Below, in pieces: positions 9,174 through 16,654 of a DNA stretch of 64,000 bases. Below the pieces are notes generated by a model, which searched no databases, was not told the origin of the DNA, and was given only the letters and a program-made list of their open reading frames with translations. The stretch's first letter is position 1; each line of letters opens with the position of its first letter. The DNA is from Allosphingosinicella sp042666435 (GTDB lineage: Bacteria; Pseudomonadota; Alphaproteobacteria; Sphingomonadales; Sphingomonadaceae): positions 1,054,001-1,118,000 of the forward strand of contig NZ_JBHTDC010000001.1 in NCBI RefSeq assembly GCF_042666435.1, given 5' to 3'. The translations under genes were made by a program, and so were the position numbers.

Positions 9174-10048
9174 GATTCCCCCCCCATCATCCAGGCCATG
9201 GCGCCGCGGGCGGTGTGCATCCGGTTCTCCGCCTGCCGCCAGACGGCGCTCCTCGGCCCGTCCATGACCGCGTCGGTCACTTCTTCCCCGCGCCGGGCCG
9301 GAAGGCAATGGAGGAACCAGGCGTCGCCGGCGCGGGCCATCAGCGCGTCGTCCACGCGATAGGCGGAAAGCGCCGCGCGGCGGGCCTCGGCTTCGCAATC
9401 CTGGCCCATCGAGACCCAGACATCGGTGTAGACGATGCTCGCGCCTGTCACGGCCTCGGCCGGGTCGGCGGTCTGGCGGATGCCGAGGCCGTCGGCTTCG
9501 GCGGTCGAGAAGCCATAGCCTTCGGGGCTTGCCACGCGAAGCTCCGCGCCCAGCTTCGCGCAGCCCTGGGCCAGCGAGCGGCAGACGTTGTTGGCGTCGC
9601 CGACCCACGCGATCCTCGCGCCCGCCAGCGATCCGAGCAACTGGCGGATGGTGAGCAGGTCGGCCAGCGCCTGGAGCGGATGGTCGCTGTCGGAGAGCAT
9701 GTTGAGCACGGGCGTCGCGACCGCCGCCGCCATCCGCTCCAGCAGCCCGTGATCGGCAACCCGGGCTGCGATGACCGAATGGTAGCAAGCGAGCGTGCGC
9801 GCGACATCCTCGGCCGTCTCGCGGGTGCCGAGGCCGATCTCGTCCTTGTGGATGGTGACCGGATGCCCGCCCAATTGGACCGTCGCCATCTCCATCGAGT
9901 TGCGGGTGCGGGCGCTGGGCTTCTGGAACAGGAGCGCGACCCCCTGCCCCGCCAGCGGCCGGCCGAGCTCGGCGCGCGTCGACAGATCGAGGATCGCTTC
10001 CAGTGCCCCGGCGTCGAGATCGGCGATGGCGAGGATGTCGCGGCTCAC
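9170..10048 (-). CDS. argF: Ornithine carbamoyltransferase
   Basis: This 292-residue enzyme makes citrulline from ornithine and carbamoyl phosphate. The carbamoyl phosphate loop reads FQKPSARTRNSMEMA (residues about 41-55), where most proteobacterial enzymes have STRT and FE; DHPLQALADLLTI and HCLPARRGEEV are intact. The SARTRNSMEMA form, as I recall it, is frequent in Actinobacteria, which agrees with the unusual gene order. The gene overlaps argB upstream and argR downstream by four bases each, so the three are translationally coupled. Confidence 0.95.
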   Translation of the reverse strand: MSRDILAIADLDAGALEAILDLSTRAELGRPLAGQGVALLFQKPSARTRNSMEMATVQLGGHPVTIHKDEIGLGTRETAEDVARTLACYHSVIAARVADHGLLERMAAAVATPVLNMLSDSDHPLQALADLLTIRQLLGSLAGARIAWVGDANNVCRSLAQGCAKLGAELRVASPEGYGFSTAEADGLGIRQTADPAEAVTGASIVYTDVWVSMGQDCEAEARRAALSAYRVDDALMARAGDAWFLHCLPARRGEEVTDAVMDGPRSAVWRQAENRMHTARGAMAWMMGGES

Positions 10049-10914
10049 CAGTCGGCCTCCCGCTTGACCATGGTGCCGATCCCCTCGTCCGTGAGCAGTT
10101 CGATGAGCAAGGCATGGGGCACGCGGCCGTCGATGATGTGGGCAAAGCCGACGCCGCCCTCGACCGCGTCGGCGCAGGCACGCAGCTTCGGGATCATGCC
10201 CGCGCTGACGCTCTCATGCGCGATCCGCTCGCGCAGTTCGGCGGCGGTGACGCGCGGCACGAGGCTGGCCGGGTCGTTCACATCCTCGAGCAGGCCCGGC
10301 GCGGCGGTGAGGTAGATGATCTTCTCCGCGCCCATCGCGACCGAGATGGCCATCGCGGCGTCGTCGGCATTGATGTTGAACGGCTGGCCCGACGCGTCGG
10401 CGCCGACCGTGGAGACGACCGGAGTCAGGCCGTCGTCGAGCAATTGGTGGAGCAGACCGGCGCGCACATTCGCGACGTCGCCGACATAGCCGAGCGCGGG
10501 ATCGCGCGGCACGGTGGTCAGCAGGCCGCCATCCTCGCCCGAGACGCCGACGGCGACCGGCTCGTCCAGGGCCTCGCGGTTGATGGTGGCGACGAGGTCG
10601 CGATTGACCTTGCCGACCAGCACCATGCGGACGATGTCCAAGGTCTCCGCGTCGGTCACGCGAAGCCCGTCGCGGAATTCCGGCGCCTTGCCCATCCGCT
10701 TCATCATCGCATCGACCTGCGGCCCGCCGCCATGGACGAGTACGCAGCGGACGCCGACGCTCCGCAGCAACAGCACGTCCTGCGCCAGCGCCTTGTCCAG
10801 CTCGGCATCGATCGCAGCGCCGCCCAGCTTCACCACGACCGCCTTGCCGGCGAAGCGGCGGATATAGGGCAAAGCCTCGACGAGGATGCGAGCGGTCTGG
10901 GAGGGGGTCATCAC
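10045..10914 (-). CDS. argB: Acetylglutamate kinase
   Basis: A 289-residue amino-acid kinase that phosphorylates N-acetylglutamate, the second committed step of arginine synthesis. It has VVVKLGGAAI at the N-terminus, LVHGGGPQVDAMMKRMG for substrate binding, and INADDAAMAISVAMGAEKII near the ATP site. ALPYIRRFAGK at the start resembles the N-terminal helix of arginine-inhibited kinases, so feedback inhibition is likely but not certain. It starts 106 bases after the argJ stop; that gap is almost filled by a paired hairpin repeat. Confidence 0.96.
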   Translation of the reverse strand: MMTPSQTARILVEALPYIRRFAGKAVVVKLGGAAIDAELDKALAQDVLLLRSVGVRCVLVHGGGPQVDAMMKRMGKAPEFRDGLRVTDAETLDIVRMVLVGKVNRDLVATINREALDEPVAVGVSGEDGGLLTTVPRDPALGYVGDVANVRAGLLHQLLDDGLTPVVSTVGADASGQPFNINADDAAMAISVAMGAEKIIYLTAAPGLLEDVNDPASLVPRVTAAELRERIAHESVSAGMIPKLRACADAVEGGVGFAHIIDGRVPHALLIELLTDEGIGTMVKREADW

Positions 10915-10919
10915 TTCTC

Positions 10920-11001
10920 CGTCACCCCGGCGAAGGCCGGGGTCTCGCGGAGGCCCGCAGAGATTTCTGGTCCTGAGACCCCGGCCTTCGCCGGGGTGAC
11001 G
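10920..11001. repeat. Paired hairpin repeat (REPIN-like) between argJ and argB
   Basis: Two 27-base units, 10920-10946 and 10975-11001, are perfect reverse complements separated by 28 bases. Each unit is itself a hairpin built on CCCCGGCGAAGGCCGGGG. In the arg transcript the two units could also pair with each other over 27 base pairs, a strong structure inside a coding operon. The element fills nearly all of the argJ-argB gap. Confidence 0.9.
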
Positions 11002-11020
11002 GAATGGCTTGTACCGCTCA

Positions 11021-12181
11021 TCATGAAGTCACCGAATTTTCCTTGATGTAGCCGGGGCCGAGATCGATCCCGATCACCTGCGCGGCGCCGGTGCCGAGGC
11101 CGAGCGCGACTTCGATGTTGATCCGCTGGTTCTTCATGTGATCGGCGACGGCGGCCTCGTCATGGGGGGCGGATGTCCCGGCCTTCGAGACGACGATCCC
11201 GCCATAAGCGACGACCGCTTTGTCCGGATCGAAATCGATCCCCGCCGATCCCGCCGCGCCGAGCAGGCGGCCCCAATAAGGGTCCGAGCCGTACCAGGAG
11301 CATTTGACGAGATTGTTCTCGGCGATCGCCTTGGCCGCGATCCGCGCCTCTTCATCGCTGGCCGCGCCGGTGACGCGCAAGGTCACCATCTTGGTCATCC
11401 CTTCCGCGTCGCGCGCCATCTGCCAGGTCAGATCCTCGCAGACCTTGTGCACGGCGTCGGCGAATTCGGCGAGGTCCGGCTTCCCTGTCCGCCCGCTGGC
11501 GAGCAGGATCATCGTGTCGTTGGTCGAGGTCGCGCCATCGACGTTGAGCGTGTTGAAGGTGCGGTTCGCGGCGTCGCGAAGGATCGCCTGAAGCTCGTCG
11601 CGCGACACGTCGGCGTCGGTGGTGAGGAAGGCCAGCATGGTCGCCATGTTGGGCGCGATCATGCCGCAGCCCTTGGCGATGCCGCCGACGGTGAAGGTCG
11701 AACCCTTCACCACCGCTTCCTTGGGGACGTGATCGGTGGTGAGGATGCCTTTCGCCGCCTCCTCCGAACCATGAATGGACAGCTTCTTCGCCAATTTCGG
11801 CGTCGCGGCCAGGATCCTGTCCATCGGCAGAGGCGTGCCGATAATGCCCGTCGAGCAGACCAGCACGTCGTCGCGCGCGCAGCCGACCGCTTCGGCCGTG
11901 GCCGCGCACATCGCCTCGGCATCGGCATAGCCTTGCGCCCCGGTCCCGGCATTGGCGTTGCCCGAATTGACGACGATCGCCGCCGCGCGGCCGCCATTGT
12001 CGGCCAGCCGCTTGCGCGACACGCCGACCGGCGGCGCGAAGAACTTGTTCCGGGTGAAGACGGCGACCGCGGTCACCGGCTTGCCGTCGTCGGTCGCGAT
12101 CATCGCCATGTCATGGCGGCGCCTCTTGACCCCGGCATGGCAACCGGACGCGACGAACCCCAAAGCGGCGGTGACGCTCAT
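11021..12181 (-). CDS. argJ: Glutamate N-acetyltransferase / amino-acid acetyltransferase
   Basis: A 386-residue enzyme that moves the acetyl group from acetylornithine to glutamate, recycling acetyl in arginine synthesis; some ArgJ also use acetyl-CoA. The self-cleavage region GCGMIAPNMATMLAFLTTDA is intact, and the Thr of NMATML becomes the nucleophile of the beta subunit. I chose the ATG at 12181, which overlaps the argC stop by four bases and gives MSVTAALGF. That start differs from the SPLAP type common in proteobacterial ArgJ and resembles actinobacterial proteins. Activity on acetyl-CoA cannot be read from sequence. Confidence 0.94.
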   Translation of the reverse strand: MSVTAALGFVASGCHAGVKRRRHDMAMIATDDGKPVTAVAVFTRNKFFAPPVGVSRKRLADNGGRAAAIVVNSGNANAGTGAQGYADAEAMCAATAEAVGCARDDVLVCSTGIIGTPLPMDRILAATPKLAKKLSIHGSEEAAKGILTTDHVPKEAVVKGSTFTVGGIAKGCGMIAPNMATMLAFLTTDADVSRDELQAILRDAANRTFNTLNVDGATSTNDTMILLASGRTGKPDLAEFADAVHKVCEDLTWQMARDAEGMTKMVTLRVTGAASDEEARIAAKAIAENNLVKCSWYGSDPYWGRLLGAAGSAGIDFDPDKAVVAYGGIVVSKAGTSAPHDEAAVADHMKNQRINIEVALGLGTGAAQVIGIDLGPGYIKENSVTS

Positions 12182-13188
12182 GGATAGACTCCGCATACAG
12201 AGAGACCCTGGCTTTCGTCGAAGCCGAGCATGAGATTGGCGCACTGGATCATCTGTCCGGCGGCTCCCTTCACCAGATTATCGAGCGCGGAAATAACGAG
12301 CACCCGGCCGGTGCGCGCATCGTAGCGGGCGGTGAGGTGGACGGCGTTGGAGCCCAGCGTCCATTTGGTCGCCGGCGCCCGTTCCGAAACATGGACGAAC
12401 GGCTCGTCTTTATAAGCGGCGCGGAGCGTGTCGAGCGGGTCGCAGGGACCGTTCGCAACGGCGTAGCAGGTGGCGAGAATACCCCGGTTCATCGGCGCGA
12501 GATGCGGCGTGAACAGGATATTCGCGCCGAGGCTCGCTTCCATCTCGGCGGTGTGGCGGTGGGACACGAGTCCGTAAGCGGAGAGCGATTCCGAAACATT
12601 GTTGAAATGGGTCGAGTCTTTGAGACCCTTGCCCGCGCCGCTGACGCCGGAAGCGGCGTCGACCACGATGCTCTCCGGATCGATCAGGCCGGCGTCCACC
12701 AACGGCTTCAGCGCGATGATGGTGGCGGTCGGATAGCAGCCGGCGGCGGCGACCGCGCGCGCCGACCGGATCGCTTCGCGGTTGAGCTCGGGTATGCCGT
12801 AGACGAACCTATCGAGCAGCTCCGGCGCCCGGTGCGGTTCGCCATACCAATGTTGATAAGCGCCCGCATCCTTGAGCCGGAAATCGGCGCCGAGATCGAC
12901 GAACGGAATGGAGCGGTCCAGAATCGCGGGGGCGAGCGCCTGCGACTGGCCGTGCGGCAGCGCCGCGAAGACGAGGTCGATGCCCTCCAGCGCCGCCTCG
13001 CCTTCGTAACGCTCGATAATCGCGCCCGGATAAGCCAGCGCGAGATGCGGGTGCACCTCGCCCAGCGCCTGCCCGGCCTGGCTGTCGCCGAACAGTCGCG
13101 TCGGTCGCAGCGCGGGATGCGCGGCGCAGAGCCGCAGCAATTCCCCGCCAACGAATCCGGACGCTCCGAAGATGGCTATTTGTGTCAT
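12178..13188 (-). CDS. argC: N-acetyl-gamma-glutamyl-phosphate reductase (long form)
   Basis: A 336-residue NADPH-dependent reductase, third step of arginine synthesis. It begins IAIFGASGFVGGELLRL, the nucleotide-binding motif of the long (type 1) form. The catalytic cysteine is in AAGCYPTA, and HLAPMNRGIL is present near the substrate-binding region. Many Alphaproteobacteria use a shorter type 2 ArgC of about 310 residues, so the long form is notable. It is the first gene of the operon, and an AT-rich ArgR-like operator begins 11 bases upstream of its ATG. Confidence 0.96.
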   Translation of the reverse strand: MTQIAIFGASGFVGGELLRLCAAHPALRPTRLFGDSQAGQALGEVHPHLALAYPGAIIERYEGEAALEGIDLVFAALPHGQSQALAPAILDRSIPFVDLGADFRLKDAGAYQHWYGEPHRAPELLDRFVYGIPELNREAIRSARAVAAAGCYPTATIIALKPLVDAGLIDPESIVVDAASGVSGAGKGLKDSTHFNNVSESLSAYGLVSHRHTAEMEASLGANILFTPHLAPMNRGILATCYAVANGPCDPLDTLRAAYKDEPFVHVSERAPATKWTLGSNAVHLTARYDARTGRVLVISALDNLVKGAAGQMIQCANLMLGFDESQGLSVCGVYP

Positions 13189-13199
13189 CGGGGCGCATA

Positions 13200-13223
13200 T
13201 GTATATTTATGCATTAGTATGCA
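13200..13223 (-). promoter_or_regulatory. Probable ArgR operator (two overlapping ARG-box-like palindromes)
   Basis: TGCATTAGTATGCA (13210-13223) is a perfect inverted repeat of TGCAT with a four-base spacer. TGTATATTTATGCA (13200-13213) is a near-perfect copy that shares its inner half-site. E. coli ARG boxes have the same architecture (TGAAT, four A/T bases, ATTCA) and occur in tandem. The block is AT-rich in an otherwise GC-rich region and lies directly before argC. A TATACA in it could be a -10 element, in which case bound ArgR would block the promoter and the mRNA leader would be very short. Confidence 0.65.
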
Positions 13224-13312
13224 AGATTATTCTTTTGTGATGCCGCGCCGCAGCTGGTTGCCTCCCGCCGCGGAGGCGGGCAGACATGGCGCTTGTTCGG
13301 TTGGGAGGGTTT

Positions 13313-14698
13313 ATGAAGCTTCGTTCCGCTATCGCCGCCATCGCCCTGGCGGCAGCCGCCTGGACCGTCCCCGCCACCGCGCAGCAAGTGACGCCCGCCG
13401 ACGTGGCCGAGGCCAAGGACATATTGAAGCGCTCGATCGCCTTTCGCACCGTCGAGGGCCAGGGCCAGGTGCCCGCTTACGCCGCTTATCTGGCGTCGGT
13501 GCTTAAAGGGGCGGGCTTTGCCGACAGCGACATCGAGATCACGCCAATGGGCGAGACCGCGACGCTCGTCGCCCGCTGGCCCGGCACGAGCGACGCCCGG
13601 CCGATCGTCCTCCTCGGCCATATGGACGTGGTCGAGGCCAAGGCCGAGGATTGGGAGCGCGACCCCTTCACCGCCGTCGAGGAAGGCGGCTATATTTTCG
13701 GGCGCGGCGCTGAGGACAACAAATATGACGTGAGCCTGATGGTGGCGACGCTCGCCCAGCTCCGCCGCGCGGGCTTCAAGCCGGAGCGGGAGCTCGTCCT
13801 GGCGCTTACCGGCGACGAAGAGACGCGGATGGTCACCACCCGCGCCCTCGCCCGCCGGTTCAAGGATGCCGAGATGGTGCTGAACGGCGATGGCGGCGGC
13901 GGCATCCTCGGGCCGGACGGCAAGCCGATCTTCTACGGCCTCCAGGGCGGCGAGAAGACCTATGCCGATTTCGAGATCATTTTCACCAATGAAGGGGGCC
14001 ATTCCAGCACCCCCACCGGCGACAACGCCATTCAGCACCTCGCCGCTTCTCTCCAGCGGATCGGCGCCTATGAATTCCCGCCCCAGGCGAACGAGCTGAC
14101 CCGCGCCTCGCTGGCGGCGGCGAGCCGGCAGCTGGGCGGCGACCTGGGTTCGGCCATGGCCGCCTTCTCCCGCGATCCGACCGACCTGGAGGCCGCCGCC
14201 CTGATCTCGACGAGGCCGGAATATATCGGCCAGGTCCGCACCACCTGCGTGGCGACGATGGTCGATGCCGGCCACGCCCGAAACGCGCTGCCGCAGCGGG
14301 CGACCGCCAACGTCAATTGCCGCATCTTCCCGGGCGTCCCGGTCGAATCGGTAAAGGCGAAGCTGACCGAACTGGTCGGCGACGATCGGGCCGAGATCGT
14401 CACCATCGACGATCCGACCGCCAGCGACGCCTCGCCGCTCCGCGCTGACGTGATGGAGGCCGTGGAAAAAGCGGTGGCGGCGCGCTATCCGGGCCTTCCG
14501 GTGACGCCGAGCATGTCCGCCGGCGCGACCGACAGCCTCCATTTCCGCGCCGCCGGCGTCCCCAGCTACGGCGTCTCCAGCCTTTTCATTCGCGCCGAGG
14601 ACGGCTTCGCCCATGGCCTCAATGAGCGGGTGCCGGTGGAGGGAATCGGCGCGTCGCTGGCGCATTGGCGGTCGATCCTGGGGGATCTGGCCCGGTAA
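13313..14698 (+). CDS. Secreted M20 family metallopeptidase
   Basis: A 461-residue exported zinc peptidase. The ATG at 13313 follows GGGAGG and begins a signal peptide (MKLRSAIAAIALAAAAWTVP, cleavage after ATAQ). M20 metal-site motifs follow in order: GHMDVVEA, RGAEDNKYD, LTGDEET, and DSLHFRAAG near the C-terminus; the dimerisation lid lies between. M20 members remove C-terminal or N-acyl amino acids from peptides. The exact substrate is unknown. It is divergent from the arg operon, and a TetR gene on the other strand follows. Confidence 0.9.
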   Translation: MKLRSAIAAIALAAAAWTVPATAQQVTPADVAEAKDILKRSIAFRTVEGQGQVPAYAAYLASVLKGAGFADSDIEITPMGETATLVARWPGTSDARPIVLLGHMDVVEAKAEDWERDPFTAVEEGGYIFGRGAEDNKYDVSLMVATLAQLRRAGFKPERELVLALTGDEETRMVTTRALARRFKDAEMVLNGDGGGGILGPDGKPIFYGLQGGEKTYADFEIIFTNEGGHSSTPTGDNAIQHLAASLQRIGAYEFPPQANELTRASLAAASRQLGGDLGSAMAAFSRDPTDLEAAALISTRPEYIGQVRTTCVATMVDAGHARNALPQRATANVNCRIFPGVPVESVKAKLTELVGDDRAEIVTIDDPTASDASPLRADVMEAVEKAVAARYPGLPVTPSMSAGATDSLHFRAAGVPSYGVSSLFIRAEDGFAHGLNERVPVEGIGASLAHWRSILGDLAR

Positions 14699-14715
14699 CC
14701 ACGGCCCCCGCCGGC

Positions 14716-15318
14716 TCAATCGAACCCCGGCCGCTCCAACAGGCTGTCCACCCAGCGCACCGCCATGGCGCTGGCCTGCGCGGGCGTGAAGGTCGACGGG
14801 TCGAGCGACAGCTCCAGCCACAGGCCGTCGACCAGCGCCGACAAGGCGATCGCCACCGGACCGGCCTCGGCCGGCGTCAGGCCGCAGCCGCCGAGCAGCA
14901 GCTCCAGTTCCTCGCGATAGCCGCGATAGGTCTCGCCGTGGATGGAGGCGATGGCGGGGGCGGTCTTCACGAGGCTCCAGAAAGCCAGCCAGGTGGCGAG
15001 CAAGGCCGGATCGGCGATCGGCGGGCGGAAGCTGGCGGTGATGAAGGCGATGAGCCGGGCGCGCGGCTCGGCGCCGGCCGCCTCCTCCGCCGCCCTCAAC
15101 GTCGCCGAGACACGGTCGGTGACGTCGCGATAGGTGGCGGCGACGAGATCGTCGATGCCGTCGAAATAATGGGTCAGCAGGCCCGGCGAGACTCCGGCGC
15201 GCGCGCAGATCGAGCGGACCGAGGTGCCGGCGACCCCAAGCTCGGCGAGCGAGGCCGCCGTCGCGTCGATCAGCGACTGCCGCCGGAAGTCCGCGCTTTC
15301 GCGTGTCGTCGTCCTCAT
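14716..15318 (-). CDS. TetR/AcrR family repressor, BetI-like
   Basis: A 200-residue regulator. The N-terminal helix-turn-helix reads IDATAASLAELGVAGTSVRS followed by ICARAGVSPGLLTHYF. The C-terminal part (LATWLAFWSLVKTAP) resembles the BetI-type ligand domain. It is divergent from the Rieske oxygenase gene with 50 bases between the starts, and a palindrome sits in that gap, so it most likely represses that gene and itself. The ligand is unknown; given BetI similarity an amine or betaine-like compound is a guess. Confidence 0.88.
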   Translation of the reverse strand: MRTTTRESADFRRQSLIDATAASLAELGVAGTSVRSICARAGVSPGLLTHYFDGIDDLVAATYRDVTDRVSATLRAAEEAAGAEPRARLIAFITASFRPPIADPALLATWLAFWSLVKTAPAIASIHGETYRGYREELELLLGGCGLTPAEAGPVAIALSALVDGLWLELSLDPSTFTPAQASAMAVRWVDSLLERPGFD

Positions 15319-15337
15319 TGCGCGATCCTAGCAGTTA

Positions 15338-15353
15338 TTATACGATCGTACAA
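15338..15353. promoter_or_regulatory. Likely TetR operator
   Basis: TTATACGATCGTACAA is a 16-base palindrome with one mismatched pair and a perfect 10-base core TACGATCGTA. It lies midway between the divergent starts of the TetR and Rieske oxygenase genes, where a TetR-family repressor would be expected to bind. It is the only clear palindrome in that gap. Confidence 0.6.
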
Positions 15354-15368
15354 AAGCTGGAGTCGGTG

Positions 15369-16556
15369 ATGAATCAAATGCGGCCTGTGGAGGCGCTGTC
15401 GAACGTCGATCCGGACGAGGGCTGGAGCCTGCCTGCCTGGATTTACGACGATCCCGAATTCCACCGCGTCGAGATGGAACGGGTGATGCGGCCGAGCTGG
15501 CAGATCGTCTGCCATCTGAGCGACATTCCCGGCACAGGCGACTGGCACACGCTCGAATTTCTCGGCGAGAGCATCATCGTCGTGCGCGGCAAGGACGGGA
15601 CGGTGCGCGCCTTCACCAACGTCTGCCGCCATCGCGGCTCCCGCCTCGTCGATGGAAGCTCGGGTTGCGCGAAGAAACTGGTCTGCCCCTATCACGCCTG
15701 GACCTATAATCTCGACGGCACGCTCGCCGGTGTGCCGGGGAAGGACGGCTACCCCGCCTTCGACACCGCCGACCACGGTCTCGCCCCGGTCGAACTGGAG
15801 GTGTGGCGGGGCTTCGTGTTCGTCCGGCTGGAGGGCGGCGGGCCGGCGGTCTGGGAGATGATGGCCCCCTATGAAAGCCGCGTCGCGCCCTACCGCTTCG
15901 AGCAATTGGAAGCGATCGGGCGGGTGACGTTGCGGCCTCGCCCGGTGAACTGGAAGAACGTCGCCGACAATTATTCGGACGGGCTTCACATCCCGATCGC
16001 CCATCCCGGCCTCACGCGCCTGTTCGGACGGGGCTATGGCATCGAGGCCGAGAGCCACGTGGACCGCATGTGGGGCGCGATGATCGACCGGCCGTCGCCC
16101 AACCTGTCGGAGCGCCTGTACCAGAATATATTGCCGCCGGTGGACCATCTTCCCGATGAGGCACAGCGGCTGTGGCTCTATTTCAAGCTGTGGCCCAACG
16201 TCGCCTTCGACATCTATCCCGACCAGGTCGATTTCATGCAGTTCCTGCCGGTCTCGCCGACCGAGACCCTGATCCGCGAGATCAGCTACGCGCTGCCCGA
16301 TGAACGGCGCGAGATGAAGGCGGCGCGCTATTTGAACTGGCGCATCAACCGCCAGGTCAATGCCGAGGACACGATCCTCATCGCGCGGGTGCAGGCGGGG
16401 ATGCAGTCGCGCAGCTTCACCGTCGGGCCATTGAGCGACGAGGAGGTCTGCCTCAAAAGCTTCTGCCGCAAGCTGCGGGCGCTGATCCCGGAGGCGCGGC
16501 TGCACGAGCCGCCGGCGGCGGGATGGAGCCAACGGGCGGCGATCGACATGAATTAA
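15369..16556 (+). CDS. Rieske non-heme iron oxygenase, alpha subunit
   Basis: A 395-residue oxygenase. The Rieske [2Fe-2S] ligands are C86/H88 (CRHRG) and C106/H109 (CPYHAW). The catalytic mononuclear iron site includes H207 and H212 in SDGLHIPIAHPG, with D288 a probable third ligand and D204 the likely electron bridge. Such enzymes hydroxylate aromatic rings or demethylate amines such as betaines. I see no ring-cleavage genes or electron-transfer reductase nearby, so the substrate is open. The next gene is a flavoprotein 98 bases downstream. A second ATG nine bases in is also possible. Confidence 0.9.
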   Translation: MNQMRPVEALSNVDPDEGWSLPAWIYDDPEFHRVEMERVMRPSWQIVCHLSDIPGTGDWHTLEFLGESIIVVRGKDGTVRAFTNVCRHRGSRLVDGSSGCAKKLVCPYHAWTYNLDGTLAGVPGKDGYPAFDTADHGLAPVELEVWRGFVFVRLEGGGPAVWEMMAPYESRVAPYRFEQLEAIGRVTLRPRPVNWKNVADNYSDGLHIPIAHPGLTRLFGRGYGIEAESHVDRMWGAMIDRPSPNLSERLYQNILPPVDHLPDEAQRLWLYFKLWPNVAFDIYPDQVDFMQFLPVSPTETLIREISYALPDERREMKAARYLNWRINRQVNAEDTILIARVQAGMQSRSFTVGPLSDEEVCLKSFCRKLRALIPEARLHEPPAAGWSQRAAIDMN

Positions 16557-16558
16557 TC

Positions 16559-16640
16559 CGTCACCCCAGCGAAGGCTGGGGTCTCAGGGGGCAGGTCCGT
16601 GACCTCTTGTCCTGAGATCCCGGCCTTTGCCGGGATGACG
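16559..16640. repeat. Paired hairpin repeat (REPIN-like)
   Basis: Units at 16559-16585 (core CCCCAGCGAAGGCTGGGG) and 16614-16640 (core TCCCGGCCTTTGCCGGGA) stand in inverted orientation 28 bases apart. The two stems differ in sequence, but each difference is compensated on the other arm. The element fills the gap between the Rieske and flavoprotein genes. Confidence 0.88.
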
Positions 16641-16654
16641 AACGAGGAACCGGA

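Noticed and set aside
13214..14821. Long minus-strand frame of over 500 codons opposite the M20 peptidase gene
   Set aside because: It is rich in Arg, Gly and His as expected for an antisense shadow of a GC-rich gene. The plus strand has a signal peptide, ribosome site and intact M20 motifs.
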